From CAIWHR01 sp963836265 (GTDB lineage Bacteria > Pseudomonadota > Gammaproteobacteria > Burkholderiales > Casimicrobiaceae), in assembly GCA_963836265.1 (NCBI GenBank), contig CAWIIO010000006.1, forward strand, positions 558,001 to 622,000: DNA of 64,000 bases, written 5' to 3'. The notes under the pieces are model-generated. The model was given only the letters and a program-made list of their open reading frames with translations, was not told where the DNA came from and searched no databases. Shown here piece after piece: positions 8,944-17,877 of the stretch. The position numbers were made by a program, and so were the translations under genes. The stretch's first letter is position 1. Every line of letters starts with the position of its first letter.

Positions 8944-9888
8944 ATGCCGCCCGACATCATCGTCACCGCGCCGCTGCCGCCGTTCCTCTACGAACCGCTG
9001 AAAGCCGACTACCGCTGCCACGACTACGTGCAGGCGGCCGACAAGCCGGCATTCCTCGCCGCTTGCAGCGGCATCGTCCGCGGGCTCGTGCAAGGTGGCG
9101 GCACCGTCACGCCGACCGCGTTGCTCGACGCGTTGCCGAAGCTCGAGATCATCTCGGTGTTCGGCGTCGGCTACGACGGCGTGCCGGTCGACTATTGCCG
9201 GAAGCGCGCGATCAAGGTGACGCACACCCCGGACGTGCTGACCGATGACGTCGCGGATGTCGCGGTCGGATTGGTGCTGATGACCGGCCGCGGCTTCGTG
9301 CGCGCGAACCGCTTCGTCCACGCGGGCGAATGGCAAAAGCGCGGCGCCGAGCTCACGACCAAGCTCGCCGGCCGGACTGCCGGCATCCTCGGTCTTGGCC
9401 GGATCGGCAAGGCGATCGCGCATCGGCTCTCCGCCATGGGGATGCGGATTGCGTACACCGGGCGCAAGCCGCAGAGCGTCCCCTACACGTTCGTCCCCGA
9501 TCTCAAGGCGCTTGCCGCGGCGTCCGATTTCCTGATCGTCGCGTGCCCTGGCGGCGCGGCGACGAAGAACATCGTCAACTCCGACGTCCTCGCCGCGCTT
9601 GGCAAGAAGGGCACGCTCGTCAACATCGCGCGCGGGTCGATCGTCGACGAGCCGGCGCTGGTCAAGGCGCTGCAGGATGGCGTAATCAAGGGCGCCGGCC
9701 TCGACGTGTTCGCCGACGAGCCCAACATCCCCGCGCCGCTCCTCGCGATGGACAACGTCGTGCTGCTTCCGCACGTCGGCAGCGCGACGCACGAGACGCG
9801 CCAGGCGATGGCCGACCTCTGCAAGGCGAACCTCGACGCGTGGGCCGCGGGCAAGCCGGTGCTGACGCTGATTCCGGAGCTGGGCTAG
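8944..9888 (+). CDS. D-isomer-specific 2-hydroxyacid dehydrogenase (glyoxylate/hydroxypyruvate reductase-like)
   Basis: NAD(P)-dependent enzyme that interconverts 2-keto acids and D-2-hydroxy acids. The 314 residues show the dinucleotide-binding motif GLGRIG (about residues 150-155), the catalytic Arg in VNIARGSIVDE, Glu in VFADEPNIP and His in LLPHVGSATHETR, all in family order. The overall pattern is close to glyoxylate/hydroxypyruvate reductases, but the substrate cannot be fixed from sequence. It begins four bases after the hemD stop, so it is probably co-transcribed with hemCD. A TAGAAT inside the end of hemD (about 8900) could be an internal -10. It is the first gene of the segment that separates hemCD from hemXY. 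Confidence 0.85.
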   Translation: MPPDIIVTAPLPPFLYEPLKADYRCHDYVQAADKPAFLAACSGIVRGLVQGGGTVTPTALLDALPKLEIISVFGVGYDGVPVDYCRKRAIKVTHTPDVLTDDVADVAVGLVLMTGRGFVRANRFVHAGEWQKRGAELTTKLAGRTAGILGLGRIGKAIAHRLSAMGMRIAYTGRKPQSVPYTFVPDLKALAAASDFLIVACPGGAATKNIVNSDVLAALGKKGTLVNIARGSIVDEPALVKALQDGVIKGAGLDVFADEPNIPAPLLAMDNVVLLPHVGSATHETRQAMADLCKANLDAWAAGKPVLTLIPELG

Positions 9889-9901
9889 TCACGCGGATCC
9901 G

Positions 9902-9930
9902 AGACCGTCGAACCGGACCGGTCATTTTGG
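9902..9930. terminator. possible bidirectional terminator
   Basis: Between two converging genes, GACCG (9902-9906) can pair with CGGTC (9919-9923) and is followed by ATTTT on the plus strand. The stem is short, so this is only a candidate. Confidence 0.25.
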
Positions 9931-11763
9931 AAGTTGCGCCGGATCGACGTCGACGTAGCGCCAGATCGCGGACCGGACCGGATGCGGCTTGTAGTTCCGG
10001 ATCCACGGCTGAAGCAGGTGGTCTTCGATCCGGTGCTCCATCAGCCGCCAGGGCGCATACGCGAGCACCAGCTCCGTCATCTGGTCGAAGAGTCGGGTGC
10101 GCGCGGGTGAGTCGGGTAGCCGGTGCGCCGCCTCGTAGAGCCTGTCGAACTCCGGCAAGCTGAATCGCGCGTGGTTTTCCTGCCCCACGTTCGGCCCGTA
10201 CAGCAGCTGCATGAAATTCTCGGCGTCGGGATAGTCGGCGTTCCAGCCGTCGGTGCGCATCGGCATCCTGCCCTGCCGCGCCATTTTGCGCAGCTCCTGC
10301 AGCCGGTCCTTCCGGAACGCGATGTTGAGGCCGATCGCGTCCATGTTCTTCCTCCATTGCTCGTCCTCCTGTCGCGAGAGCGACGTCGGTGCCGACCAGC
10401 GCTCGAGGACGAGCGGCTTGCCGTCGGGCATCTCGCGATAGCCGTCGCCGTCGCGGTCCTTGTATCCGAACCTGTCGAGCAACGCCCGCGCCGCGGCGGG
10501 ATCGTAACGCTGCGCCATGGTTTTAAGTGCCGGGTCGTAGCCGGCGATGTCCGGCGGAATCGGGCTTGTCGCCGGGACGCCGCGGCCCTTCAGGATGACG
10601 CGGATGTATTCACTCACGTCGTAGCCCATGCCGATCGCCCGGCGCAGCGCGATCTTCTCCGGCGTGTAGCCGCCGACCGTCGGATCCTCCATGTTGAAGT
10701 AAATCCACCGCGTGTTCGGCCGGAGCTGCACCTCATGCCGGATGCCCTTTGCCGCGAGGTCCGGCCGAAGCTTGCCGTTCGCGAGCGCCTCGTCGACGAA
10801 CTCCGGCGGAAGCCGCTCCAGAAGATCGATCTCGCGATTGGCGAACGCCAGCCACACCGTCTGCCCTTCCTCGATGATCGTGATCTCGATGCGACCGACG
10901 CGGGGCAGCCGCTTTCCCTCGAGTGCGGCAGCGATCGGCTTCGCCGCCGCCGGCACCGGCCCGGCGGGCACGTAAGTCGTCTCGCGGAAGCCCGGGTTCG
11001 CCACCAGCACGATCTTCGCGCTGCGTCGGTACTCGCCCAGCATGTAGGGCCCGGTGCCGACCGCGTGCGCTCCGAAATCGAGACCGTACGCTTCGACGAC
11101 CTCGCGCGCGATGGCGGCCGTGTTCGGCACCGCGAACACGTAGAGGAACCGCAGATCGGGCTCTTTGAGGCCGATGCGCAACGTGTAGCGATCGACGACT
11201 TCGAGCCCGGCGATCGGCGCGTCGTAATCGAATTTCCCGGACTTGAGGGCCCTTGCCCGGACCTCGTCCGCGCCGATGATCTTGCCCTCGATCAGCCACA
11301 GCCACGGACTTTTCACCGCCGGATCGAGCAGGCGCTTCAGCGCATACGTCTGATCGCGCGCGGTGAGCTCGCGCGGCTTACCCTTGAAGGCCGGGTCCGG
11401 CGCGAAGAAGATCCCGTGCTTGAGCCGGAAGACGTAAGTCGCGCCCCCGTCCTCGACTGTCGGCATCGTCTCGAGCGTCCGCGGCACGAGCCTCACCGGT
11501 CGCGCCAGGTAGTCGTAATCGAGCATCGAGTCGTAGATGTGGTCGATGATGCCGTCGGTGCCCGCGTCGGCGGAGAACTGGGGATCGAAGCTCATCTCGG
11601 CGCTGGAAAGAACGACGCGCAGCGTCTTCGCCGGATCGGCGGCCCCGGCGGATGGCGCAAACGACACGAGCGTGAAAAGCGTCGCCGCGAACGCGGCGCG
11701 CACGGCGCGACGGCGGCGCAAGGTTCGTGCGGAGTCGCACCTCGAACGCGGATCGGTGAACAT
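9922..11763 (-). CDS. ABC transporter substrate-binding protein, family 5 (peptide type)
   Basis: Periplasmic solute-binding protein of the oligopeptide/dipeptide/nickel class (SBP_bac_5). 613 residues: an arginine-rich N-terminus and hydrophobic stretch ending at PSAGAAD (about residues 15-42) form a signal peptide. The family traits LSSAEMSFDPQFSADAGT, YVFRLKHGIFFAPDPAF, YVPAG..., WNADYPDAENFMQLLYGPN and the helical end are present. No permease or ATPase genes are adjacent, so it must use components encoded elsewhere or be an orphan. It is divergent from the 4-hydroxyproline epimerase gene, 66 bp apart, which suggests a role in taking up proline- or hydroxyproline-containing peptides. That role is inference from neighbourhood. 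Confidence 0.88.
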   Translation of the reverse strand: MFTDPRSRCDSARTLRRRRAVRAAFAATLFTLVSFAPSAGAADPAKTLRVVLSSAEMSFDPQFSADAGTDGIIDHIYDSMLDYDYLARPVRLVPRTLETMPTVEDGGATYVFRLKHGIFFAPDPAFKGKPRELTARDQTYALKRLLDPAVKSPWLWLIEGKIIGADEVRARALKSGKFDYDAPIAGLEVVDRYTLRIGLKEPDLRFLYVFAVPNTAAIAREVVEAYGLDFGAHAVGTGPYMLGEYRRSAKIVLVANPGFRETTYVPAGPVPAAAKPIAAALEGKRLPRVGRIEITIIEEGQTVWLAFANREIDLLERLPPEFVDEALANGKLRPDLAAKGIRHEVQLRPNTRWIYFNMEDPTVGGYTPEKIALRRAIGMGYDVSEYIRVILKGRGVPATSPIPPDIAGYDPALKTMAQRYDPAAARALLDRFGYKDRDGDGYREMPDGKPLVLERWSAPTSLSRQEDEQWRKNMDAIGLNIAFRKDRLQELRKMARQGRMPMRTDGWNADYPDAENFMQLLYGPNVGQENHARFSLPEFDRLYEAAHRLPDSPARTRLFDQMTELVLAYAPWRLMEHRIEDHLLQPWIRNYKPHPVRSAIWRYVDVDPAQLPK

Positions 11764-11782
11764 CGGGCTTCCGAGGGTCGAC

Positions 11783-11788
11783 TATAAT
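11783..11788 (+). promoter_or_regulatory. consensus -10 box (TATAAT) in the divergent spacer
   Basis: A perfect TATAAT lies in the 66-bp spacer between the binding-protein gene (minus) and the epimerase gene (plus, GTG at 11830). No good -35 is found 17 bp upstream, so an activator may be needed. On the minus strand the same bases give TATAGT. Confidence 0.35.
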
Positions 11789-11829
11789 CGAAAGGCTCCA
11801 CTGGCGGCCGCCCTCGCGCACCTGCCGAC

Positions 11830-12804
11830 GTGACCTCGCCTTCCACCGTGCCGACTCGAATCATCGACTCCCACACCGGCGGCGAGCCGACGCGCGTGGT
11901 CGTCAGCGGCGGCCCCGATCTGGGCGACGGTGACATGGCGCAGCGCCGCACGCGCTTTCGCGAGGCGCACGATGCGTGGCGGCGGGCGATCGTCAACGAG
12001 CCGCGCGGCTCGGACGTGCTGGTGGGAGCGCTCCTGTGCTCTCCGGTCGACGCCACCAGCACCTGTGGCGTGATCTTCTTCAACAACGTCGGCTACATCG
12101 GCATGTGCGGCCACGGCACGATCGGCCTGGTCGCCACGCTCTCGTACCTGGGTCGCGTGCAGGCCGGTCAGCATCGGATCGAGACTCCCGTCGGCACCGT
12201 CGCTGCAACGTTGCATGCCGATGGCGCGGTGACGGTGGCCAACGTGCCGTCCTACCGCCAGGCGACGCACGTGCGCGTGGACGTCCCGGGTCGTGGCGTC
12301 GTCCATGGCGACGTGGCGTGGGGGGGCAACTGGTTCTTCCTGTGCAGCGACCATGGCTTGCCGCTGGAAGCCGGCCGCGTCGACGAGATTTCCGCGTTCG
12401 CATCCTGCGTGCGCGACGCGCTGCGGCGACAGGGCGTGACCGGACTTGGCGGAGCGGAGATCGACCACATCGAGTTGGTCGGACCGCCGGCCGATCCGCG
12501 CAACGATGCGCGCAACTTCGTGCTTTGTCCTGGCGGAGCCTTCGACCGTTCGCCCTGCGGGACGGGCACGAGCGCCAAGCTCGCGTGCCTCGCCGACGAC
12601 GGCAAGCTCTCGCCAGGGGCGATGTGGCGCCAGGAAAGCGTGATCGGCAGCGTCTTCACGGGACGCTACGAGCGGCCGCCGGCGACGCTTCCGAACGTGC
12701 CCGCGAACGCCGTGCTGCCGCTGATCCACGGTCGTGCGCACGTCACGCTCGACGCGCACCTGATCTTCGACCCCGCGGACGCGCTGGCGTGGGGGCTCGC
12801 CTGA
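11830..12804 (+). CDS. 4-hydroxyproline 2-epimerase (proline racemase family)
   Basis: Converts trans-4-hydroxy-L-proline to cis-4-hydroxy-D-proline, the first step of bacterial hydroxyproline breakdown; cytoplasmic, no cofactor. 324 residues. Both catalytic cysteines are present: Cys93 in NVGYIGMCGHGTIG and Cys243 in FDRSPCGTGTSAK. The pair (rather than Cys/Thr) marks true racemases/epimerases as opposed to the dehydratases of the family. The early IDSHTGGEPTRVV motif is also typical. The start is GTG at 11830; no ATG is available before the conserved core. The next genes are a D-amino-acid dehydrogenase and a prolyl aminopeptidase, which supports hydroxyproline over proline as substrate. 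Confidence 0.88.
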   Translation: MTSPSTVPTRIIDSHTGGEPTRVVVSGGPDLGDGDMAQRRTRFREAHDAWRRAIVNEPRGSDVLVGALLCSPVDATSTCGVIFFNNVGYIGMCGHGTIGLVATLSYLGRVQAGQHRIETPVGTVAATLHADGAVTVANVPSYRQATHVRVDVPGRGVVHGDVAWGGNWFFLCSDHGLPLEAGRVDEISAFASCVRDALRRQGVTGLGGAEIDHIELVGPPADPRNDARNFVLCPGGAFDRSPCGTGTSAKLACLADDGKLSPGAMWRQESVIGSVFTGRYERPPATLPNVPANAVLPLIHGRAHVTLDAHLIFDPADALAWGLA

Positions 12805-12856
12805 GGCTCCCGCGAGCTGCTCCGGCGCGTGCGGCGCACGCTTTTGCCGGCCCTGC

Positions 12857-14176
12857 ATGAAGCCGACCGATTCGCCGCTGCAGTCGCTGGCTGCCGCGGA
12901 ACAATCGTGCGGCGTCCTCGTGATCGGCGCCGGCATCGTCGGTGTCGCGATTGCGCTGCGACTGCAGCGGGAAGGACAGGAGGTATTGCTGATCGATCGC
13001 GAGTGCGTCGCGGCGCAGGCGAGCCGCGGCAACGCCGGAGCGCTGGCGTTCTCGGACATCCTGCCGCTGGCGTCTCCCGGCATCGTGCGCAAGGCGCCGC
13101 GATGGCTTCTGGATCCGCTGGGCCCGCTGGCGATCCGCCCTCGTTATTTGCCGCACCTGGTCCCGTGGCTCGTCTGCTTCTGGCGCGCGAGTCGCCGCGG
13201 CCGCATGCGCGAAAGCACCGCGGCGCAGGCGGCGATGATGGACCTGTCCGCCAGCGAAACGCCGTTGATGCTCGCAGCGGCGGGCGCAAGCCACATGCTG
13301 CGAAGCGACGGCGCATTGCACCTCTACGAGAGCGAAGCCGAGCTGGAGGCTGCGCGCGATGGATGGCGGGCCCGCGCCGACCACGGCATCGCGTTCACGC
13401 ACTTGCACAGCCGGCACGCGATTGGCGAGCTTCAGCCGGGCCTGAGCCCTGCGCTCGTGGCGGCAACCTTCGTCCCCGGCTGGAAGACCGTCAGCGATCC
13501 GTTGCAGGTAACGCTGGCTCTCGCGCGTCGGTTCGAGCAGTGCGGCGGCCGCATCCGCCGTGCGGACGCCGTCGCGCTGGCACCCGGCGCCGCCGGCGTC
13601 GCCGTGCAGCTGCCGGCAAGGCTGCCGCTCATCGCGCAGCGCGTGGTTGTCGCCGCCGGTGCGTGGTCGCACCGCCTCGCGCGCACGCTCTCCGAACGGA
13701 TTCCTCTCGAGACGGAGCGCGGCTACAACACGACGCTGCCGGTGGGCGCCTTCGACTTGAAGCGGCAGCTGACGTTCGACGGCCACGGCTTCGTGGTCAC
13801 GCCGCTCGCCTGCGGCGTGCGCGTGGGTGGCGCCGTGGAGTTCGCCGGACTCGATGCGCCACCCAACTTCGCGCGCGCGGCGACGCTGCTCGCGAAGGCC
13901 AAGCGGTTCATGCCCGGATTGCGCACCGAAGGCGGCAGCGAATGGATGGGCTTTCGCCCTTCGCTGCCCGACTCGTTGCCGGCGATCGGCCCGTCGGCCG
14001 CCGATGACCGCGTCGTCTACGCCTTCGGCCATGGTCACCTCGGTCTTACCCAGGCTGCCGCGACGGCGCGGCTCGTCGCCGACATCCTGGGCGAGCGCCG
14101 GCCGTCGCTCGACCTCGCGCCCTTTCGTCCGCAGCGGTTCGGATCGCGATCAGCCCCGCGCAAGGAAAGCTCATGA
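12857..14176 (+). CDS. FAD-dependent D-amino-acid (D-hydroxyproline) dehydrogenase
   Basis: DadA/DAO-type flavoprotein, 439 residues. It has the FAD-binding motif VIGAGIVGVAIALRLQREG (about 22-40), then IDRECVAAQASRGNAGALAFSDI, and the late WMGFRPSLPDSLPAIGPS...YAFGHGHLGLTQAAAT motif that closes the FAD site. In hydroxyproline operons such an enzyme oxidises cis-4-hydroxy-D-proline to 1-pyrroline-4-hydroxy-2-carboxylate, passing electrons to the respiratory chain. Context (directly after the epimerase) argues for that role; plain D-amino-acid dehydrogenase is the alternative. It overlaps the next gene by four bases (ATGA, 14173-14176), showing tight translational coupling. Confidence 0.85.
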   Translation: MKPTDSPLQSLAAAEQSCGVLVIGAGIVGVAIALRLQREGQEVLLIDRECVAAQASRGNAGALAFSDILPLASPGIVRKAPRWLLDPLGPLAIRPRYLPHLVPWLVCFWRASRRGRMRESTAAQAAMMDLSASETPLMLAAAGASHMLRSDGALHLYESEAELEAARDGWRARADHGIAFTHLHSRHAIGELQPGLSPALVAATFVPGWKTVSDPLQVTLALARRFEQCGGRIRRADAVALAPGAAGVAVQLPARLPLIAQRVVVAAGAWSHRLARTLSERIPLETERGYNTTLPVGAFDLKRQLTFDGHGFVVTPLACGVRVGGAVEFAGLDAPPNFARAATLLAKAKRFMPGLRTEGGSEWMGFRPSLPDSLPAIGPSAADDRVVYAFGHGHLGLTQAAATARLVADILGERRPSLDLAPFRPQRFGSRSAPRKESS

Positions 14177-15477
14177 CGACCTTCCGCACGCTCGCCGCCG
14201 TCCGCCATCACGGGATGGAATTGACCGACTATGAATTCGCGGTGCCGCTCGACCACGATCGGCCCTCGGGCGAGTCGCTATCGATTTTCGCGCGCGCAGT
14301 GAAGAAGAACGGCGAAAAACCGGGCGCCGCCCGGCCCTGGCTCGTCTTCCTGCAGGGCGGGCCCGGATTCCCGGGGCCGCGACCGCTCGCCAATACGGGC
14401 TGGCTCAAGCGGGCGCTCGACGAGTACCACGTGCTGCTGCTCGATTCGCGCGGCAACGGGCGGAGCAGTGTCGCGTTGCCGCAAACCCTGGCCCGGCGCG
14501 GTACCCCGCGCGCACAGGCCGACTATCTGATGCATTTCCGCGCCGACAGCATCGTGCGCGATGCCGAATCGATCCGTCGCCAGCTCGTCGGCGAAGAGGA
14601 GCCGTGGAGCGTGCTCGGCCAGAGCTACGGCGGGTTCTGCGCTGTCAGCTACATGTCCGCCTTTCCGCACGGCCTGCGCGAAGTCTTCATCACCGGAGGC
14701 CTGCCGCCGCTTTCGGGCAGCCCCGACGACTACTACCGGCACACCTACCCGGAGGTCCAGCGCAAGACGCGCAACTTCTACGCGCGCTATCCGGCGGATG
14801 AGGCGCTGTGCTGCCGCATCCTCGAACACCTCCACGCCCACGACGTCACTCTGCCTACCGGCGGGCGTCTCACGGTTCGCCGCTTTCAGCAGGTCGGCTT
14901 CATGCTCGGCTTCGACGACGGCATGGAGAATCTCCACTATCTTCTCGAGAGCGCCTTCTGTCCCGGTGCGAACGGCGACGAGCTGAGCCGGCCGTTCCTG
15001 CGCGCGCTCGAAAATTCACAGGCGTTCGAGACGAATCCGATCTTCGCCGTGCTGCACGAGATGTGCTACACGCAGGGGGCTGCCGCACGCTGGGCGGCGG
15101 AGCGGGTGCGCGCCGAGTTCCCCGGCATGGACTGGGCGCCGGGACAGCCGCCGTCGTTCACCGGCGAGATGATCTATCCGTGGATGTTCGACGATTATCC
15201 CGCGCTCAGACCGCTGCGCCACGTGGCCGAGCTGCTCGCAGCCGAGGAGCGCTGGCCGGCGTTGTACGATCCGGAGCAACTCGCCCGCAATGCAGTTCCC
15301 TGCGTCGCCGCGATCTACGCCGAGGACATGTACGTGCCGCGCGCGCTTTCCGAACGGACCGCTGCAGCGATTGCCGGCCTCAAGGTCTGGCTGACCAACG
15401 AATACGAGCACAACGGCTTGCGCAGCAGCCCGGCGGTATTCGAGCGCCTGCTCGCGCTGCGGCGGGATCAGGCTTGA
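14173..15477 (+). CDS. Prolyl aminopeptidase-like alpha/beta hydrolase (peptidase S33)
   Basis: Releases N-terminal proline, or hydroxyproline, from short peptides; probably cytoplasmic as no signal peptide is seen. 434 residues. The oxyanion motif QGGPGFPGPR is at about 56-65, the nucleophile Ser is in VLGQSYGGFCAVSYM, an Asp follows in the late AIYAEDMYV region, and the His is in YEHNGL near the C-terminus. This matches the longer S33 class rather than the 320-residue pip at 43.8 kb. Translation is coupled to the upstream dehydrogenase (ATGA). It would feed free imino acids to the epimerase/dehydrogenase pair. A 10-bp hairpin starts at its stop codon. Confidence 0.85.
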   Translation: MTTFRTLAAVRHHGMELTDYEFAVPLDHDRPSGESLSIFARAVKKNGEKPGAARPWLVFLQGGPGFPGPRPLANTGWLKRALDEYHVLLLDSRGNGRSSVALPQTLARRGTPRAQADYLMHFRADSIVRDAESIRRQLVGEEEPWSVLGQSYGGFCAVSYMSAFPHGLREVFITGGLPPLSGSPDDYYRHTYPEVQRKTRNFYARYPADEALCCRILEHLHAHDVTLPTGGRLTVRRFQQVGFMLGFDDGMENLHYLLESAFCPGANGDELSRPFLRALENSQAFETNPIFAVLHEMCYTQGAAARWAAERVRAEFPGMDWAPGQPPSFTGEMIYPWMFDDYPALRPLRHVAELLAAEERWPALYDPEQLARNAVPCVAAIYAEDMYVPRALSERTAAAIAGLKVWLTNEYEHNGLRSSPAVFERLLALRRDQA

Positions 15478-15512
15478 CAAGCCGTCGTCTCATTCCAAAA
15501 CCACGGCTTGTC
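15476..15512 (+). terminator. 10-bp perfect hairpin at the operon end
   Basis: GACAAGCCGT (15476-15485) pairs perfectly with ACGGCTTGTC (15503-15512) across a 17-base loop, beginning within the stop codon of the S33 peptidase gene. There is no T-run after it, so it may act as a Rho-associated or mRNA-protecting hairpin rather than a classical terminator. Confidence 0.4.
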
Positions 15513-15748
15513 CGCAGTCGAGACCCCTGCTGCTGTTGAGCTTCACGCTCCCAAAGGCAGCAATGGCGCGACTCCGGATATTGCGATGAGCACGGCGGAA
15601 GTCTCTGTGCGGCCTGGAACAGTCGTACAGCGACGTCGCCGAAAGCACTCGTCCCGGGTACAGGTCGCGAGATACCTGCGTGACGCGCCGCGGCTGCCGT
15701 CGCCAGGCATTGGACACATCGACCGCGCAATAGCGCGATGTGGTTCTC

Positions 15749-16024
15749 CTACTTTCCGTGCACTTTAGCCAGACTGCTGGCGGCCTCGGCATCCTCAACT
15801 ACGGGCGTGATCTGCACTTCCAGCAGATCTCCCCACACTGCCTCGAGTTCCGCCACTGCAGTGGCATCTCCCTCTACGACATGCCAACCGCAAGCCGAGC
15901 CCGGCGCGTGCCAGCGCCCAATCGTTTTCAGCCCCGCGGGATTGGGCGCGCCCGTGCTTAGAAATCTTCCCACGGCAGCCTTGTAGCAGCCAGGCGGGAT
16001 CTTCCACTCAACCATGAACTTCAT
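15749..16024 (-). CDS. DUF3303 domain protein
   Basis: Small 91-residue protein of the DUF3303 family (MKFMVEWKIPPGCYKAAVGRF... GWHVVEGDATAVAELEAVWGDLLEVQITPVVED), a ferredoxin-like fold of unknown role. ATG 16022-16024 is preceded by a strong ribosome-binding site (GGAGGAAGA, 16028-16036). This outranks an earlier in-frame ATG at 16046-16048. It stands alone in an A+T-richer stretch with no neighbour closer than 270 bp. Function unknown. Confidence 0.75.
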   Translation of the reverse strand: MKFMVEWKIPPGCYKAAVGRFLSTGAPNPAGLKTIGRWHAPGSACGWHVVEGDATAVAELEAVWGDLLEVQITPVVEDAEAASSLAKVHGK

Positions 16025-16048
16025 TGCTCTTCCTCCTATTTTGAACAC

Positions 16049-16685
16049 ACTCTGATTTCAGACTGGATTAGCTGCGCGATGATGACTGAATTCGGGAATG
16101 CAGAGGTTTGAAGAAGTCAGCGGTCCCGGCCGCCGCTAACGGACGCGGCCTTCGAAACAGCGCAACAACCCGGTGCTCATCCCCACCAAAGGCGACGAAA
16201 ACACTGCTTGTCCGATGATGAGAAGAGGACGCAAACGTCTGTGCTGGGTGCATGACGGCCCCTGCAATATACCGGCAAGGTAGACCAAACTACCGGTCTT
16301 CCGCTCGTCAAATGCACCTGCCCAACCACTACGGCCCGAATCAGGTGGGGAATCCCCAGCTTGTGAAAGGGAATTATTCACGCAGTCCGACCCCCATGCG
16401 TGGTCCTCCGCCTACAACCCAAATGCATCTCCCCTGCGCCTGACGTGCCGTGACAATTGCGGAGAGTCGCACGCGGAGGCCGAGCGGCTTCGCAGAACTC
16501 CGGTCCTAATTTGGGTATGCAGAATTGTATGGCCCCCGCGATGGCAGCGGCAAGCCCCGCTTTGACCGGATGGTCGGCGCGGTGATATTGTTCTCGTTTG
16601 CGACGAGCAGTTGTTTCGATTCCTGATAGACCGAACTGGCTCGCGCTCGCCTTTTGGGGCGCGCTTCATGGTAGCCGGGGGCCAT
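16049..16685. other. 637-bp intergenic region, A+T-rich, no gene recognised
   Basis: Several short frames exist on both strands but none has a recognisable domain, ribosome-binding site or the codon bias of neighbouring genes. The base composition is visibly lower in G+C than the flanks; the 60 bases from 16021 hold 26 G or C. The segment may carry promoters for the DUF3303 (minus) and ferritin-like (plus) genes. Confidence 0.4.
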
Positions 16686-17213
16686 ATGCCAACAAGACTC
16701 GATTACTCCGAACTCTCTCTGATGGACGCCCTCGATCTCGCCACTTTGATTGAGGTCGAAGCATCCAAGCGGTACACGGAATTCGCCGAACAGCTCGGAA
16801 GCCGTTATGACGATGACGCCGCGTCGGTATTCCAATCGATGGCCGTCAATGAGAATAAGCACGGTGAACAGATCGCCGAGCGCCGGCTTGCGCTGTTTGG
16901 CGACGAACGCCCGAAGGTCAAGCTCGACGACATCTTTGACGTGGAAGCCCCAGACTTCGGCGCATCCCGTCAGAATATGTCCCCGCTGGAGGCGTACCTG
17001 GTGGCGTTGTCCTCCGAAAAGAAGGCCTTCGCGTTCTACGACCTGGCCCTCCGCTACGTCAACCAGCCGGACGTCAAGGCCCTATTCGAGGGGTTGCGAG
17101 CAGAAGAGGCCGAGCACGTTCGCATGATCGAAGAGATCATCAGCAAGCTGCCCCCGGAAGCCAAGCTCGCGGTGGAAGATCAGGACGACACCTCGACGCG
17201 GATGGGCTACTAG
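16686..17213 (+). CDS. Ferritin-like / rubrerythrin-type diiron protein
   Basis: Four-helix-bundle protein of 175 residues with two Glu/ExxH repeats expected to bind a diiron centre: Glu25 (LIEVEASKRY), Glu56 and His59 (NENKHGEQ), Glu111 (LSSEKKAFAFYDLAL), and Glu141 with His144 (RAEEAEHVRMIEE). This is the erythrin layout without the rubredoxin domain of true rubrerythrins, so an oxidative-stress or iron-handling role is likely. ATG 16686 lies just before the conserved helix; earlier in-frame starts (16611, 16668) would add a tail with no family support. Single gene, not obviously part of an operon. Confidence 0.8.
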   Translation: MPTRLDYSELSLMDALDLATLIEVEASKRYTEFAEQLGSRYDDDAASVFQSMAVNENKHGEQIAERRLALFGDERPKVKLDDIFDVEAPDFGASRQNMSPLEAYLVALSSEKKAFAFYDLALRYVNQPDVKALFEGLRAEEAEHVRMIEEIISKLPPEAKLAVEDQDDTSTRMGY

Positions 17214-17341
17214 AACATTCTGTCCGAGCAACGCCGATCGGCCGGGTGAATGGCTGCTTGAGCGCGATGCACTACGGGCGCAATTGGCCGCGAGCGGGTA
17301 CCGGGCAAGATCGAAGCCATCGAGGACCTTCGGGCGCACCG
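17214..17341 (+). pseudogene. possible short gene remnant
   Basis: Right after the ferritin-like gene, a frame reads PGEWLLERDALRAQLAASGY. After a one-base shift near 17300 it continues as KIEAIEDLRAHR and stops at 17341-17343. The residue pattern looks like coding sequence, but I cannot place it in a family and no start codon is evident. Low confidence. Confidence 0.2.
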
Positions 17342-17737
17342 CTAACCAAATTTCGCCTTCAGTTGTTGGGAGAACTTGGCGAGCTCGATGACTACGCGCT
17401 CGTGAGTACCCAGGCCGATCGCCTCGGCGCCTTCAGTCGCTCGGATTGTGAACTCGATGCGTCGCCCATCGATCTTGGTGACCTCCGCTTCGCCGATAAC
17501 GCGCCGGCCCGCCGGTGTCGCAGAGATGTGACGAACGTCGACTCGCGTACCAAGCGCAGTTTCGCCGGCATCAAGGTAGGGTTTCATTGCATTGAGCGCT
17601 GCGTTCTCCATGACCATGATCATGACGGGTGTCGCCAGGACCGGGGGCAACATCGCGTCTTTGAATCGGTTGGCGAGGTGTTCGGGGGTCACGACGAGAC
17701 TGAACGAGCCTTTGGCCCCAATCGGCATCCTTTGCAT
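17342..17737 (-). CDS. Hotdog-fold thioesterase of the FlK type
   Basis: 131-residue hotdog protein similar to fluoroacetyl-CoA thioesterase and its housekeeping relatives. The three catalytic positions of FlK are present with identical spacing: Thr36 (LATPVMI), Glu44 (MVMENAALNAM) and His70 (VDVRHISATPAGR); family spacing is Thr42, Glu50, His76. The conserved AIGLGTHERVVIEL segment follows. It would hydrolyse a small acyl-CoA; a role against fluoroacetyl-CoA is not implied, since most family members have other unknown substrates. ATG 17735-17737; another in-frame Met is three residues downstream. Convergent with the ferritin-like gene, and possibly co-transcribed with the SnoaL-like gene 140 bp upstream. 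Confidence 0.75.
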   Translation of the reverse strand: MQRMPIGAKGSFSLVVTPEHLANRFKDAMLPPVLATPVMIMVMENAALNAMKPYLDAGETALGTRVDVRHISATPAGRRVIGEAEVTKIDGRRIEFTIRATEGAEAIGLGTHERVVIELAKFSQQLKAKFG

Positions 17738-17877
17738 GGCATCCCCTTGTCGTGAAGCCGCTCACGGGTTGCGACGTTCGCAGGTCAACTGTGCTTCGTC
17801 AAGCCGCTTGAAGCCGGGCGGCTGGTCGACTTCTGCCCTTGGCTTGCCGCTGGCGTGCTGCGTAGCAGATCAGGGCC

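Noticed and set aside
10123..11787. A 554-residue open frame opposite the peptide-binding protein
   Set aside because: No signal peptide or motif, and the minus-strand gene has both.
16068..16520. Several 60-85-residue frames in the A+T-rich gap
   Set aside because: No start signals, conserved patterns or codon bias; treated as non-coding.
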